From Pyropia yezoensis (lineage: Eukaryota; Rhodophyta; Bangiophyceae; Bangiales; Bangiaceae): a stretch of DNA of 64,000 nt. Positions 10,605 through 22,154 of this stretch are shown here, one piece after another. Positions within the stretch are counted from its first letter, which is position 1. Every line of letters starts with the position of its first letter. The notes under the pieces are model-generated. The model was not told the origin of the DNA. It made no database searches and was given only the letters and a program-made list of their open reading frames with translations. The stretch covers positions 124,001 through 188,000 of the forward strand of contig CM020619.1 of the NCBI GenBank assembly GCA_009829735.1. Direction: 5' to 3'. The translations under genes and the position numbers were made by a program.

Positions 10605-12032
10605 ATGGCCGAGCAGGACCCGCAGGCCCTGGACGTTGAGGCTGTGCTGGCTGGCTCGGAGGACATGACCGTGGCATAAGCTGTTGCTGCACATATGATT
10701 GTTCTGCACCACTGGCGGGTGCGCAAGCGTGGTGCCCTCGTTGGCGGCGTCCGTCTCTTTCGTGGGCGTGTCGTGGCGCGTCGGCCTAATAAGCTGCGCA
10801 ATTTTGGGAGGGGGTTGCGTGGGATTCTAATCGATTACTTTGGGGTGTCTGGAAACCCGCCGGTGTACGACGGGGAAGACCTTGAGCGTCGCTTTCGGGT
10901 GCCGCAGAGTGTGTTTGTGCGTGTATACCAGGCTGTGAAGGACCAGCGTGGGTTTATACAAACTATTGATGCTACTGGCAGAAGCTGGTCGCCGCTTTTT
11001 GGGTGCTTGCGTATGGGGAGTCAACTGATCGTCTAGACGACTATTGCCGCATTTCTCGCTCGACGGTGGATAATGCTGTGCGTGACCTGGCGCATTACAT
11101 TGTGGATATCTTTGGGCCTGACTATTTGCGGCAGCCAAACGCGGAGGAGCTGACGATCTTGCTGAAGCGGAGCGCGGAGCGGGGGCGTACCAGGCTGTAT
11201 TGGATCTCTTGGCCGCTCGCATTGGGAGTGGCAGGCGTGCCCGGAGGGCATGCAGGGGTCCTTTCAGAACCGCAAGGGGCGCAGATCTATCGTTATGGAG
11301 ACTGTTTGCGACGAGGACCCGTACATCTGGCATCTTTTTGTTGGTTGCCCCGGCAGTATGAACGACATCAACGTTATGCAGCAGTCGCCGCTGTACCACG
11401 ACATCAGAGCGGGTTTGTGGCCGCCACGGGGCCGACTCTTTACCGCCAATGGAGTCACTCGCACGCTGCTGTACTACCTCACTGACAAGATCTATCCCAA
11501 CTATGCTTTTTTTGTGCAGGCGTATGCCAACCCAGACACGGAGAAGAAGCGGATCTTTAACCATTTGCAGGAGGCGCTGAGGAAGGACGTTGAGAGGCTG
11601 TATGCTGTTTTGACCGCACGCTGGCGTATTGCTCTTCATCCTGCGCGCTATGCGACCGTCGCGCGGATCACGGTCGTCGCCAAGGCCGTGGCCATTTTGC
11701 ACAACATGGTTACGGAGGTACGTCGGGGCGGGTATTTGTCTCGCCGGCGAGCGCGCATGAGAGCTGCTGGGGGGGGGGCGGGGATGGAGGGCGCCGGTAG
11801 TGCTGCTGCTGGGGTTGGGGCACCCTGCGGTGGGGCTGACGGGGGGCTCCCCCCTCTGGCACACCCTCCCCCCGCTGTTCAGCCACTTGGGCAGCTGCCT
11901 GTGGAATCTTTTTTGCGGGCTGCGCAGGCGTGGAGGGAGGTGCGGAACCAGACCGCGCACGTGGCTTTGCGCAATGACCTGGCGGCCGACATCTTCAAGG
12001 AGCGCGCAGCACTTCTGGAGCACTACCTTTGA
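10605..12032 (+). pseudogene. PIF/Harbinger DDE transposase, inactivated (element 1)
   Basis: Homologue of the intact transposase at 22155-23891 and of the plant transposon protein family (PF04827-like nuclease). The likely original start is ATG 10605 (MAEQDPQALDVEAV). An in-frame TAA follows at 10677-10679. Frames change near 10980-11000 and again near 11185. The domain then runs openly to 12032 with METVCDEDPYIWHLF, PGSMNDINV (second Asp) and LRKDVERLYAV (catalytic Glu). The first catalytic motif, GSIDCSHW in element 2, reads GSLGRSHW here, so the first Asp is Gly. Even with an intact frame it should not cut or join DNA. The C-terminal ~90 residues are Gly/Ala-rich. Confidence 0.85.
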
Positions 12033-12720
12033 GTTTTATGGCTGAGCTGGACATAGTACAAGAGCAAAGGGTTTTTTTTCCCCGTTGGGCGGGTTTTTTT
12101 TTTTCCTTGGAAAACTTCGTCGTACCGCAGAGCTTGGGCATTGTAGTACAAAAGTACAAGAGAGCGCCAGCGTCCATAAAACAGTGCGCCATGATAGAAA
12201 CAACGGCCCGACTTAAGTATATATATGTGAGTGTAGGGCGGCCAGTTTCAAAAAAGAGCGAAAAGAGATGGACCAACAGTCGGTGGTAGTCCCCAAGTCT
12301 TTTTGTAGCGCGATCGCTGAGCAGCCGGCCGTACAGCAGGCACTGCCGCCTCCTTCGCGCGTGGTGGTCATCAGGATAATCCCTCCGCCCCTTCATAGGA
12401 CTCCGCCACTCTCCCGGTCACGCGCCTCACACCTCGGCACGCCATCAGACACTCACGTGGTCGCTCAAGCCGGCCACGGCACGTGCCGCCACTTCCCCCC
12501 CCCCACCCACAGCAAGTGACTCCCCCCAACTCCCTTCCACGTACGTTGTGGCGGACACCGTCCCCCCCTCAGTCGGACCCGCATGTGGGCACAAGCGACT
12601 CCTTTGAGGTGAGGACGGCTTATAGGGCTGACAAGACAAAGGGACAAGGTAGGTAAGAAAAAATAGAAGCCCCTGCCGAATGGGGCAAAAAAAAAACCTT
12701 TGCTCACGCGCTGCCACTAC
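12033..12720. other. Convergent spacer of Harbinger 1
   Basis: 688 bases between the two convergent genes. It opens with two T-runs separated by a short C/G segment (12069-12112), able to act as 3' end signals in either direction. The middle holds 'ccgccacttcccccc'-like C-rich segments resembling those in the Harbinger 2 spacer. No gene is seen. Confidence 0.5.
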
Positions 12721-14430
12721 TCAACCTACAACAGGTCCAATGGCTGCCACTCGTATCACAGGTCCACCAGGAACAGCAAGTACATAGTCGTCACAAAGAT
12801 CCAAAACAAAGCAAAAGAACACAAGAAAGTGCACGCTAGGTGCAGTGGGAGTCGCTGCTGGCGGATGAACCGGAGGACATGTCCTACAACTGTGGCGCGA
12901 CCGAGAGACAGGAGGGTAGTCGGGTTCGTCCTCAGAGAGGGGCACGGTGGTGATAAGCGCACGATTGAGGCGCTTCTCGGCTGTGGCGGCTTTGCGCCGC
13001 TGAGACTCGGTGCTACGCGTCCGCTTCATCGGCACAACCGCAGGTGTCGGGGGTGCAGAGGGCTGTGGCCCGGCCGCAGCAGGTCCATCAGTTGCAGAGG
13101 GTGGGAAGGCCTTTGTGGCGACAGGTTCAACAGCCTCTGTGGCCGCAGATGCGGCCGGATCAGGTCCATGAGGTACAGCAGCTTCATCAGCAGGGGCTCC
13201 CGACCGTGGGCGTGCCTCCCAAACGGGCGGGGCCTGGGGAGGTGGCGGGGGTGGCTGGTCCCACTCGTCGTCTTCGATCTCATACACTGCTGGTCCTGCA
13301 GAGGTAGCTTCACAAACAGCAAGAGGAGCGCTCTTGTCCATAAAGATGCCAGCGGCGGCCAGTGCAGCGCGGGCCTTGGCCTGGCGGAACATCTTCGCCT
13401 CCTCAGTAAACCGCATCTCAGGTAGGTTGAAAAGTAGAATAGAGGACCGCTTCTTGGAGGCGTTGGCAATAGCCTCAAGAGCGGCCGTGCTGGCCTTCAT
13501 CTCCCTAGACATGATCAGCTCCTCAGCTTTTTGCCCCTTGGCCACTTTGGTGCCCATGGGGCGGCGCTCAAATGGGCGGCCGGCGCGCGGGGACTTGCCA
13601 GCCCCAGATGCTCGTCCAGCACCCACCGCACCACCCGCAGCTCCAGTTCCCGCAGCACCACCAGCACCTAGAGTGACACCGCCGGCACTTGCGCATGCAG
13701 CACCTGCACCGCGTCCAGAACCATTGCCGCTGTCCCCGACATCTGCAGAGTCGTCGTCGTCGTCGCTGTCACTGTCGCTGCTCTCACCACCGGAAAGGCC
13801 ACAAGCAAAAGCCCCAGCCGCTCCACTACACTTGTCGTACCCCCGCATCACCTTCCAGCATGGCACCCACTTCTCCAGGTGGTAGTGTTTGCGCTTGTCC
13901 GCCGCAGTGGCTGTCCCGTCCAGACGACGCTGGTGGGCCTGGATCGCTGCATAGACGGGCTGGCCCTTGCTCTGGGCAAGGGCCCCCAAAATCATCGCCG
14001 TCTCGTCCGGGTTGCCAGTCAGGTCCATCCGCTGCACGGCGAGCCAGGAGGATGCAAATGCGCTTACCCCCTTCTTGGCCTTGTCCATCACCTTCTTCAC
14101 CGCGCTCACCGTCCGCGCCACGTAGTCCGCATTTCCCAGCACCGCCTCGTCTTACGCCTCTGACACTGCCGCCCAACACTCAGCGCTCCTCTGGTCGGTC
14201 CCCTTGATGGGGTCGTTTCTCACAGCCAAAAACCCCTTGCAGAGCACCTCCAGCTTCTCACTTGTCCACCCCCGTTGCGTACCCATCTTGCGGGGGCTAG
14301 TAGCGCGGCGGGGGCCGCGGGTGTCGCCCGTCAGGGCGGCGAGGGCTGTCTTCAGCGTCGCCCCTGCGGTAGTGGGGCGGCGGGGGCGGGCCACGCGGAG
14401 GGAGCGGCGGCGCGGGCGGCGTCGGCGAGG

Positions 14431-14461
<31 letters not shown>

Positions 14462-15073
14462 CCCCTGATGCGGGTGGTAGCGCGGGTGGTAGCAACTTCC
14501 GTCGTCGTGGCGGCCACCAAACCGCTGCGGCGGCGGCGGACGGGAAGGGCGACGGCCGGCGGGCGGGCCCAAGCTTCTTGGCCCCCTTGCAGGTCGGTAG
14601 GTCGGCGACCGGCCGTCGCGGGTGCGCTGCCGCTGCGGCGGCGGCAGGTACTCGTCGTTGGGAGGGGGGGGCGGAGGCGGCCAACCGTGCTCGTCGTCAG
14701 CGTCCTCGTTGTAGCATTGCGGGGGGGGCGGGGGGGGGCGATCGAAGCCTCCCCGACCGCGGTCCAGCTCCCAGAGAGGGCGGCGCGCCGGCGCCCACGA
14801 AGATGCGGGGCAGGGAGGAGGGCTGCGACGATGAGGCGGTGGTGAGCGGCGGGGATCGGCAGGTCCCGCCCCTGAAGAAGGCCACAGCGGGCGCGCCAGC
14901 GTCTGGCAGGGGCACACATAGCCCATGTGGCAAAGGCAGGAGCAACCGGGGGGGGGCGGGGGCGGGGGGCCACCCCAACGGCCCTACTCATCCGCGTAGG
15001 GGTCGCGGGGGTCTCGCAGCGGCCGCTTGCCGCTCGCGGCGTACCGGCCGCCGTCGTCGTAACGGTGGCTCAT
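12721..15073 (-). pseudogene. Myb/SANT-like accessory gene of Harbinger 1 (broken, probably two-exon)
   Basis: Reading right to left: an ATG at 15073 opens a short segment (MSHRYDDGGRYAASGKRPL). A different frame follows (about 14297-14940) with a Cys-rich motif, CLCHMGYVCPC, at 14906-14938 and a Pro/Arg-rich stretch. The frame ending at 12721 then carries a Myb/SANT-like (NAM-associated type) region from the ATG at 14286: GWTSEKLEVLCKGFLAV, DPIKGTDQ, then SWLAVQRMDLTGNPDE and WVPCWKVMRGYDK. An in-frame TAA at 14152-14154 splits this domain. The C-terminal half is Ala/Gly/Pro-rich with a KRRP-like basic patch. In Harbinger elements this protein binds the terminal repeats and takes the transposase into the nucleus. 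The frame changes may be introns rather than damage. Confidence 0.65.
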
Positions 15074-15080
15074 GGCGGGC

Positions 15081-15404
15081 GGGAAGGGTAGGTGGTGGTG
15101 GTGTGCATGAGTGACGGCGCGCGGGAGAGGGCAGCGAGCCACGCACCCGGCGAAGCCAGGCAGGGGCCGCACGCGGGAAAGAAGTGAGCGTGCGGGCAGG
15201 TTGGCGCGGGCGGGAAGGGGACCGTGACCACGGCGAAGGGAAACGGGTCGGGCTTCCCGCGCAGGACGGTGTGCCACCCCCCCACTCAAATCGGGGGATG
15301 GCACCCCCCCCCTTCTGACCGTGTTGCACGGGGGGGGGCGCGCCTGGTGCAAACGCCACCACCCCCCCCCCCCCCCTCAGAATGCGATCCAGGGGGGTGG
15401 CCCC
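15081..15404. other. G/C-homopolymer-rich flank, no gene
   Basis: Right flank of Harbinger 1: long C-runs and G-runs, with overlapping open frames in several phases that reflect composition rather than coding. Nothing convincing was found. Confidence 0.4.
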
Positions 15405-15975
15405 CCTCTTAGGTCCGGGTGGGTGGGGGGGCACCCCCCACCCCTCCTGCACTATTCAGGGGGGGGGGGCACAGGGCGATCCACGTTGCAACCCACGCAC
15501 CCCCCCCCCCAGAAGCGCTCTCTCGCGCCACCCCCCCCGCCCCCCTGCCAATCGGCCGCCCCATAGTCCCGCGGGGTGTCCCTCCCCCTCACAATCAAGC
15601 GTTGGGCGGGGTGGGAGCCGCCCCCCACGTCACCTGCCCTTTTCAGGGGGGGGGAGCACAGCGCGACACAAAATCTAACCTACGCACCCCCCCCCCCAAG
15701 AGTGCCCCCCCGCGCACCCCCCCAGTACCCCCGGCAATTCAAGGCCCTCCCGCCAGTCCGGCGCCCCCTCGTCCCGCCTAGTGTCCTCCCCCCCCTTAAA
15801 CCAAGCGCTGGGCGGGGGGGGGCGCTCCCCACGCCTCCTGCACACTTCAGAGGGGGGAGGGCACAGCGCGGTGCACCATCCAGCACACACACACACCCCC
15901 AGGAGCAATCTCCCCAGCCGCCCCTCCGCCAACCCGCCAATCCGGCGCCCCCTGGTTCTGCCAATCAGGCGGGCG
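15405..15975. repeat. Degenerate tandem repeat (about 190-205 bp period)
   Basis: Three diverged units are marked by a shared core, 'CTG-C-nnn-TTCAG' followed by a G-run and 'CACAG'. The cores lie near 15453, 15640 and 15843. Each is followed by a C-run, a 'GCCAATC-GGC-GCCCC' segment and a 'CAAGCG(T/C)TGGGCGGG' segment. Spacing is about 190 and then 203 bases. It is a minisatellite made largely of homopolymer tracts. Confidence 0.7.
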
Positions 15976-18900
15976 GATCGCCCAAACCCCCCCCACCACC
16001 ACGCACGAAAGGGGGCGGCCGCCAATCGAGTCTTCTGCGCGCCCGCGCTCAGCAACGACTCCCCTCGAACCCGGCCACCCTCCCGCTGGCCGCGGACGGC
16101 GGTTTTTGTGGCGCGGGGGGCGCGACACACCCCGCCCAGGCGCTGTAGGCCAACATGGGGCCGATGTCGCGGGAGCCAGCCGCCCCTCCCCTTTGCCCCC
16201 CCCCCCCCTCGCCTCAGGTCGACGACCCCGCGGCGCCAGACGCTCCCGGGAAAGCGTCCAGGCGCCAACGGGAGGCGTGCGGGGGCGTTGACAGCGCGGC
16301 GCTGTGGTCGCCACTGACCGGCAGCCGCTCAGGAGACGAGCCTGTGCGCCACACACGCACGCTTCAACGCCTGCTGGAAACGATCACGAAATATCTCCCA
16401 GGGACTGGGGGGGCGTGGAGGACCATGCTCGGCCACGCGCCACCAATGGCAGGCCTCGGCGGGCTGCCATCGCTGAGGTTGGGATTCACACGCACGCCAA
16501 CATGGGGACGTGGCCCGCCATGGCTGAGTCGTGGCACGCCGAGGGCTCCGTTTTAAGAAAATTGACCAGCGACGACCGCTTCTCGATCGCCCATGATCGC
16601 CCATGACCGGCTAGGATCGCGCGTGATCACCGACGTGTCACGCCATACAGCCATGCACCGAGCGACGATTGCGCTTCGAAAGCCGGTCGATTGACAGCGT
16701 GCACTCGATACACGCAACACGCCAGGCAGCCATGTTTTACATTTTTAAAAAAATGGAAAACAGTGGAACGTCGCTATGTGTGTCGGTGCCCAATCGTATA
16801 CCGCCCGTTGACGCCGTTCTACACAAGTCCATCCGAATCGGTTGGGGCACCAGGTTTGTAAATGGGCACTCCACTCACAGGCCGCCACGTGCCATACGTG
16901 GCATCCTAGAATGAATGTTTGGGGCGTTGGTATGGACGTGGTTAGCTGTGCTCTAACTCGCCCCACCGGCCATCCAGCCACGCGGGACATCCCAGGGAGC
17001 CCTGATCCCGGGAAGTGTCTCGTCACCGTGCGCCCACCCACGCGGCTGCCGCAAACAGCCGCGGGTTCCACCACGGGCGTGCCCCTCCTTCCCCCTTTCC
17101 CCCCCCCCCCCCCCCCCCCCTCCTCCGGAGCTCCCTCCCCCATTCACGCACCGCACGGGGTGCGTCGAGGGGGGGGGGGTTAGGGTTGGAGGCCGCCGCC
17201 AGCCGCCACTGCACGGCCCACCGCTGCCACCACCGCGCGCCGCCGCCATTGCCGCTGCTGCCGCTGCCGTTGCTGCTGCTGCTGCTGCTGGAGCCGCCGC
17301 CGCTGCCGCCGTGCGCGGGTGGCGCGTCGGCGCCCTGGGCGCGTCCATGCCACTCCCGCGCGCTCGCCCGGGGGGGGGGGGGGGAGGGGGCGGGGGGGAG
17401 GGTTGGAGGTGGGGGTGGCGTGCCACTTCCCCCCAGAGGTCGTCGTCGGCCCGGAGGGAGGGGTTGGCGCTGGCGTCCCGCCGTGTCGCTGCCTGGGGTG
17501 AGGGTGTGGCCGTAGGTTTGTTGTCTTTCGTTGGCCAGACGTTGGTGCTGAGGGGGAGGGGAAGGGGAGGTTGGGGGGGGGAGGGAGGGGGGGGAGGGAG
17601 GGGGGGGGGGGGGGGTAGGGGGGGGGAGGTAGGCGGAGCGTTGGACTTGCGTGAGGGGGGAGGGGGGAGGGCGCGCGGTGGATTCGACGGCGCGCCCGCC
17701 CGCGCCCGCCCGCCCGCCCACCCCCCCCGCGCCGCCTTGCGCCGCCCCGCGCCGCCCGCGCGGCCAATGCGGTTGGCGTAGTACAGTACTGTAGCGGCGC
17801 GACGGGGTGGCCATGCCATTCCTCTCTCCCCCCTCCCCCACCCCCTGCCCCTCTCACCCGCCTGCCGCCTGCCGGCCCGCCGGCGCACAGGACGGGTATG
17901 CGCCCTGGGGATGTGCGCAGGGCCGGGGGGGGGGGGGAGTGGGTCGGCAACGAAGGGGGCCCCCTTTCGGAATGGAAGCACCGCCCCCCGGGGGGTACCG
18001 GACGCACCGCCCCCCCGGGGGGCGGTGCGTCCGACCCGGCGACGCGCGCGGGGGTGGGGGGGAAGAGATTCTGCGGGGGGGGGGGGGTGGCGCCGCCGCC
18101 CAGACCCGCCGGGCCACGCAGCGCGGCGCCCCCCCCTCCCCGGCCGCCGCCGCCACCCGGGCGTGGCGCCGTGGCCGCCGCCGCGGCCGCGCCCCGCGAG
18201 GCAGCGTGGGTGCCGCGCCCCTCCCACCGACGCCGGCTGTCCATGGTGTAGGGGGGTGGCGGCCCCCCGCTGCCGGTCGCGGCGGCTGCCCCCCGGCCGA
18301 CGCCAGAGGGACGCTGCGGGGGTGAGCCGCCGGCACCGCCGCCCCCCGACCCCCCCCACGCGTACCTCCGCGCCCTCCCATGTGGATCGTCTGCTGCCGC
18401 CGCCGCCAGCCGCCGCTGCGGCAGCTGCTGCTGCCGCCGCGGTGGGGGACCATCCACGGTAGCGACGGTCGTCCCCTCCCTCAGGGCGCGGCCGCGGTGG
18501 CGCGTGAGCGGGCGGTTGGGCGTCTTCAATTTGCTCCGCCCCCCTCCACCCCCCCCCCCCCTCCCCCCACCCCCCCCCCCCGGCCCTGACCCCGCCTCCA
18601 GTGGGGGATACGCCGGCGGCAAGGAGGATTGGTGGGGTGGGGCGGTACGGGGGCGCCCGCCAGCCGTGACGCGTCCAATCTTTTTGTCGTCCGTCGCACC
18701 GGCTCCCGTTCCTTTGGCACTGCCCCAGCACCCCTTCTTCCTCCCCACGGGCGGCGCGCCTGTGGGTGGGGGTGTGGTTGGCTTCACTTTCTCCGTGCGT
18801 GCGGGCGGGGCTGCATCGGGGGGAGGGGAGGGGGGGGTTGGTCGCTCGGTGGCGGCGGCCACGGCATTGGATTCGAGCGCACCGCCGCCCACCGCCGCTG

Positions 18901-19481
18901 CCCGTCCCCCCGTGCGTCACCCCACAGTGGAGGTGCGCGTGCATCGGCGGGGAGGCGGGGGGGGCCGGGCAGTAGAGCAGCGGGGGAGGGGGGGGGAGGG
19001 TAGTGGTCACGGGCGCCGCCGCCCCCCACGGGCGCACGGCGGTAGGGACAGGCCGCCCCCAGACGGACATGACAAAGGGGGGCGGGCAAGGGGGCGGGCG
19101 TCGGTGGTGACGCGCGGCGGCGGTAGTCGCAGCAGCGGCTTGCCCCACAGCAGCAGCTGCAAGCGGCAGTAGGAGGGGTGGCGGCGGCGGCGACGGCGGC
19201 GGCTGCAGCTGGGCGCGGGGGGCACCGCGGTAGCGACCGTTTATCAAGCCGGGCGACGGGGGAGGAGGGGTGGGGTGTGCCGCGGGGGGGGGTGCCTCGC
19301 GTTGGCGTTTCGGCGCTGGACAGACCCGCCGCCGTCGAGGTCCCCCCCGGCGTGGACGCCGCGCCTCGTCCCCCTTCTTCGCCCTCCGACCGCCCACCCG
19401 CCGCCCCCCTTCCCTTCCTCCATCCCCTTCCTCTGCCGGCTCCCTCGCGCGGGCCCCCCCTCCCCCTTTTTGCGCTCCGCG
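15976..19481. other. Low-complexity GC-rich tract upstream of the secreted-protein gene
   Basis: About 3.5 kb dominated by G-runs, C-runs and Gly/Pro/Ala/Arg-type trinucleotide patterns, plus a (GCT)n run near 17272-17290. Very long open frames exist on both strands here, but they overlap in several phases with proline/glycine/arginine monotony, as expected when TAA/TAG/TGA are composition-depleted. A short stretch at 16560-16960 is of normal composition and contains no ORF of note. The part adjoining 19481 presumably contains the promoter of the + strand gene. Confidence 0.5.
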
Positions 19482-20549
19482 ATGGGCGGTTCCCGACGGC
19501 CGGCGGCGGCGGTGGCGGCCGCCGTGTGCGTGGTGCTCGCCACGCTCACGCTGTGCGCCCCCGCGGCGGCCTACTTCCCCTCCAACACCCCCCTGCCGGT
19601 GGCGCAGATCCTGGAAAACCCTGCTGGCTACCACACCACCCCCGACGGGCGGCAGTTCAAGGCCAAGGTGTACCAGGTCAATGGGTGCCAGTCGACGCCG
19701 GGCAACGAGTCGGGGCACTACATGGGCATGGGTCGCACCATGTTCAACATGATCAGCTCGGCGGCGTGCACCATGGTGGACGACCCGGTGACGGGGACGC
19801 CCACGTACACGGCCTTCCAGGCGTTCCGCATCAAAGCGAATGGCTTCCGCTTCCACGCCACCTTTACGATGGAGGACATTGACGCGGAGCCGGCGACGTC
19901 GGCCAACTGGACGGACGGATGGCGGGAGAGCATGACGGCGATTGGGCTGGCGGGGGGCTCCATAGTGAGACCCATGTTTTGGACCAACACCCCCGCGCTG
20001 GTGTCGGTGCAGGACCAGGCGATATCGGGGGCGGCGCTGGCCGAGGTGGGCTGGACGGGCTTTGGGGACACCCCCATTCAGGGGGTGGCGTACCAGTCCA
20101 CCACGGACATGCGCAACATGGGGGCGTCGGACATGGAGCTGGGCGACGGGCACGTCTACTTTGGCACCCCCATCGAGGAGCTGCTCATCATATCAGCGCT
20201 CTCCCAAACAAACCGCTTTGTCGACATGTACACCAACAACTGGGTGACCGCTATCTACATTGACTGGGGGTGCATCTGCCTGGCGAGTACCACCTACAAC
20301 CGGGACACGATTGCACTCATCGACCCGGCGGTGCCCGGCAAGTGCAACATCCAGAGCCTGACCAAGACGCCCCACAAGTGCGACTTTGCGGGCAACCAGT
20401 GGTGCCGCACCGTCGACGTGGCGGCGTGGTACCGCACCACCCAGTACCGCGCCGACATGACGTGCGACTGTGCCATTTACGGGATCCGCGTCAACCGGCG
20501 GTCCGTCGCGTACACGCCGTCGTCGACCTTCCTCACCGACCCGTGGTAA
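19482..20549 (+). CDS. Orphan secreted protein
   Basis: 355-residue single-exon protein. ATG 19482 was chosen because it gives a textbook signal peptide: MGGSRRP, then an Ala/Val/Leu core (VAAAVCVVLATLTLC), then APAAA-YFP. The upstream open extension lacks an ATG. The mature part is rich in aromatic residues and Thr/Asn, with about eleven cysteines, including a C-C-rich cluster near the end (CICLAS, CNIQS, HKCDF, WCRT, CDCAIYG), suggesting disulfides. N-glycosylation sequons NES and NWT are visible. No transmembrane anchor or GPI-type tail follows. The composition is far better mixed than in neighbouring low-complexity frames, so the ORF is real. I do not recognise the family; a cell-wall or extracellular role is only an inference from secretion. 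Confidence 0.8.
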   Translation: MGGSRRPAAAVAAAVCVVLATLTLCAPAAAYFPSNTPLPVAQILENPAGYHTTPDGRQFKAKVYQVNGCQSTPGNESGHYMGMGRTMFNMISSAACTMVDDPVTGTPTYTAFQAFRIKANGFRFHATFTMEDIDAEPATSANWTDGWRESMTAIGLAGGSIVRPMFWTNTPALVSVQDQAISGAALAEVGWTGFGDTPIQGVAYQSTTDMRNMGASDMELGDGHVYFGTPIEELLIISALSQTNRFVDMYTNNWVTAIYIDWGCICLASTTYNRDTIALIDPAVPGKCNIQSLTKTPHKCDFAGNQWCRTVDVAAWYRTTQYRADMTCDCAIYGIRVNRRSVAYTPSSTFLTDPW

Positions 20550-20874
20550 GCATCACCGCGTTGGAGCAACACGAGGGAGGTGGGACGGGAGAAGGGGGTG
20601 GCGCACCCCGACGGGCCAGTGGGGGGGCTGGGGAGGCCGGGAGCGCTGGGGAACTGGAGAAAGAGACAGAGAGGCGCGCGGGGGGGGGGGGTGGGGGGGG
20701 GGAGCGAGAGACAGAAAAAGGAGAAAGAAAGGGCACCCTTGACCTTGTTTTTGTACCCTCGCGCCACAAAGACGGCCACGGCACAGCGTTTCACGACCGA
20801 TTCGTGGAATCTGAGATCGACCGGTTCGGAACAGTATTTGAAAGCTTCTCACGTCAGTTTCTCAGGTGAACCTC

Positions 20875-20916
20875 AGAGTGTTTCCAACAACGTCACGACG
20901 ATCTCGATACCATCTC
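20875..20916 (+). repeat. Dispersed repeat core, copy 1
   Basis: A 42-base segment beginning AGAGTGTTTCCAACAACGTC that recurs in reverse complement at 32041-32082 with one mismatch. Weaker similarity continues to the right (an 'AATTGA...CACGTGG' stretch in both). The core contains CGTCACGACGATC, which also recurs near 21123 and 21174. Confidence 0.8.
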
Positions 20917-21850
20917 TCATACATTTTCGCAGCTTTCAATTGAGCCCACACGTGGCTTCCAAACGTCTCTCGGCCAATGAGAGCCCAGCGGGGGCTTGTG
21001 GGCCGCCGCTGGGGTCCGGTCGCGTCCCAAATCGGCCAGATTCGGGCCTCCGTTTCGGGTTCAGACGCGAATGGAGTTGATGGAGTTGTTTCAAGTCGTG
21101 CGAGCCACGTTTCCGCAGAAGATCGTCACGACGATGTCGGAAACGATCTCCCCCCCCCTACTTCGTTGCAGAGATCGTCGTGACGATCTCGTTTCGGGTT
21201 ATGGGAGCGTTTATTGCCGTTTTTAACGCTAGAACGGGGCCCTGCGTGAAAGATTCGCGACCCTCTCGAAAGTGTCTGGACGCAATCTGGAAGTCTGCAG
21301 GATTGGATGATTGGGCATATGGCGCGTGGTCGTGTGGATCCGCAGCGGTCCGTTGGGCACGAGTCCTGGTGGTCGCCCCCCCCCCCTCTCGGATCCCCCA
21401 CACCGCACCCACGTATTCTACGCATCGACGTGGTCCGTTCAAATCATACGCACGCCGCCGGACGCCACTCCGGCGAGCGTACCCCCAACACCCCCGGCAA
21501 AATAACAAAAAATACAACATTTCGTGCAGGGCCCCGCCCCCGGCGCGGGCCCGCGCTGGCGGAGGGGGGGCCGCCCCCCCCCCACAACAGGCTCCCACGG
21601 GGGGGGGGCTGGGTGGGGAGGGGCGTGCACACCCCCCGCAGCACGTTTGGCACGGGGGGGGGGCTTCCAGCGGTGGAATGGGGGGGGGGGCGTCGCGGGG
21701 AGGGGCGTGCACCCCCCCCGGAGCACGTTCCTGCGGGGGGGGGAGGCGCGTGCACCCCCCCCGGGGGACGCTGCTGCGGGGAGGGGGGCATCCAGGGGTG
21801 GATCTGGGGGGGCTTCGCGGGCCGCGTGGGACGGCTCACGTCGTACCAGC

Positions 21851-22090
21851 GACGTGACCACCACTGTCGTGACGCTCATCGCCGTCACCACCGTCGTCAC
21901 CGCCGTCGTCGGTCTGTTCGTGGGCGACGGCCCACCACCGTCGTGACGCTCATCGCCGTCACCACCGTCGTCACCACCGTCGTCACCGCCGTCGTCGGTC
22001 TGTTTGTGGGCCGCGTGCGACGGCCCACCACGCATCGGCAGGCCCACCACCGTCGCCACCTCCGCCACCGTCGCCACCTCCACCACTGTC
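21851..22090. repeat. Tandem repeat of about 75 bp plus (CCACCGTCG)-type satellite
   Basis: Two near-identical units, running from 'GTCGTGACGCTCATCGCCG' to 'GGTCTGTT-GTGGGC', lie at about 21868 and 21941. They are preceded and followed by imprecise 'CACCGTCGTCAC' repeats. The block lies immediately upstream of the transposase start. Confidence 0.75.
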
Positions 22091-22154
22091 GTCTCCGTCG
22101 CCACCGTGTGTGTGCTGGGGGTTGGGAGGTGTGGTGGGGCTGCAGTTTTGGAAG

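Larger units (their letters stand above)
10216..15080. mobile_element. PIF/Harbinger DNA transposon 1, decayed (boundaries approximate)
   Basis: Two convergent genes typical of PIF/Harbinger: a DDE transposase on + (10605-12032) and a Myb/SANT-like DNA-binding accessory protein on - (about 12721-15073). The arrangement matches the second Harbinger in this window, including homopolymer-T runs just after the transposase stop (12069-12112 here; 23918-23945 there). The transposase is disabled by a stop, two frameshifts and a lost catalytic Asp, and the accessory gene has an in-frame stop. I could not find convincing terminal inverted repeats by eye in the G/C-homopolymer flanks, so the ends are estimates. 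The left end abuts the gypsy A LTR. Confidence 0.75.
20550..22154. other. Spacer with repeats upstream of Harbinger 2 transposase
   Basis: 20550-20740 is a G/A-rich 3' flank. 20750-21330 has ordinary composition and carries a dispersed repeat (separate entry) and variants of ATCGTCACGACGAT at about 21123-21136 and 21174-21187. 21500-21840 is a G-run/C-run tract with repeated 'GAGGGGCGTGCAC' blocks about 60-110 bases apart, probably the left part of Harbinger 2. No gene was identified. Confidence 0.5.

Noticed and set aside
10216-15080. Terminal inverted repeats for Harbinger 1
   Set aside because: Only homopolymer matches seen; no specific TIR pair with a 3-bp duplication could be defended.
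17180-18892. 570-codon - strand ORF with a Gln run
   Set aside because: Composition-driven, overlapped by other open phases, no domain. Not credited without expression evidence.
16953-20153. 1066-codon antisense ORF over the secreted-protein gene and its upstream tract
   Set aside because: Low-complexity Gly/Pro/Arg sequence that overlaps a clearly better + strand gene; long because stops are rare in G/C-runs.
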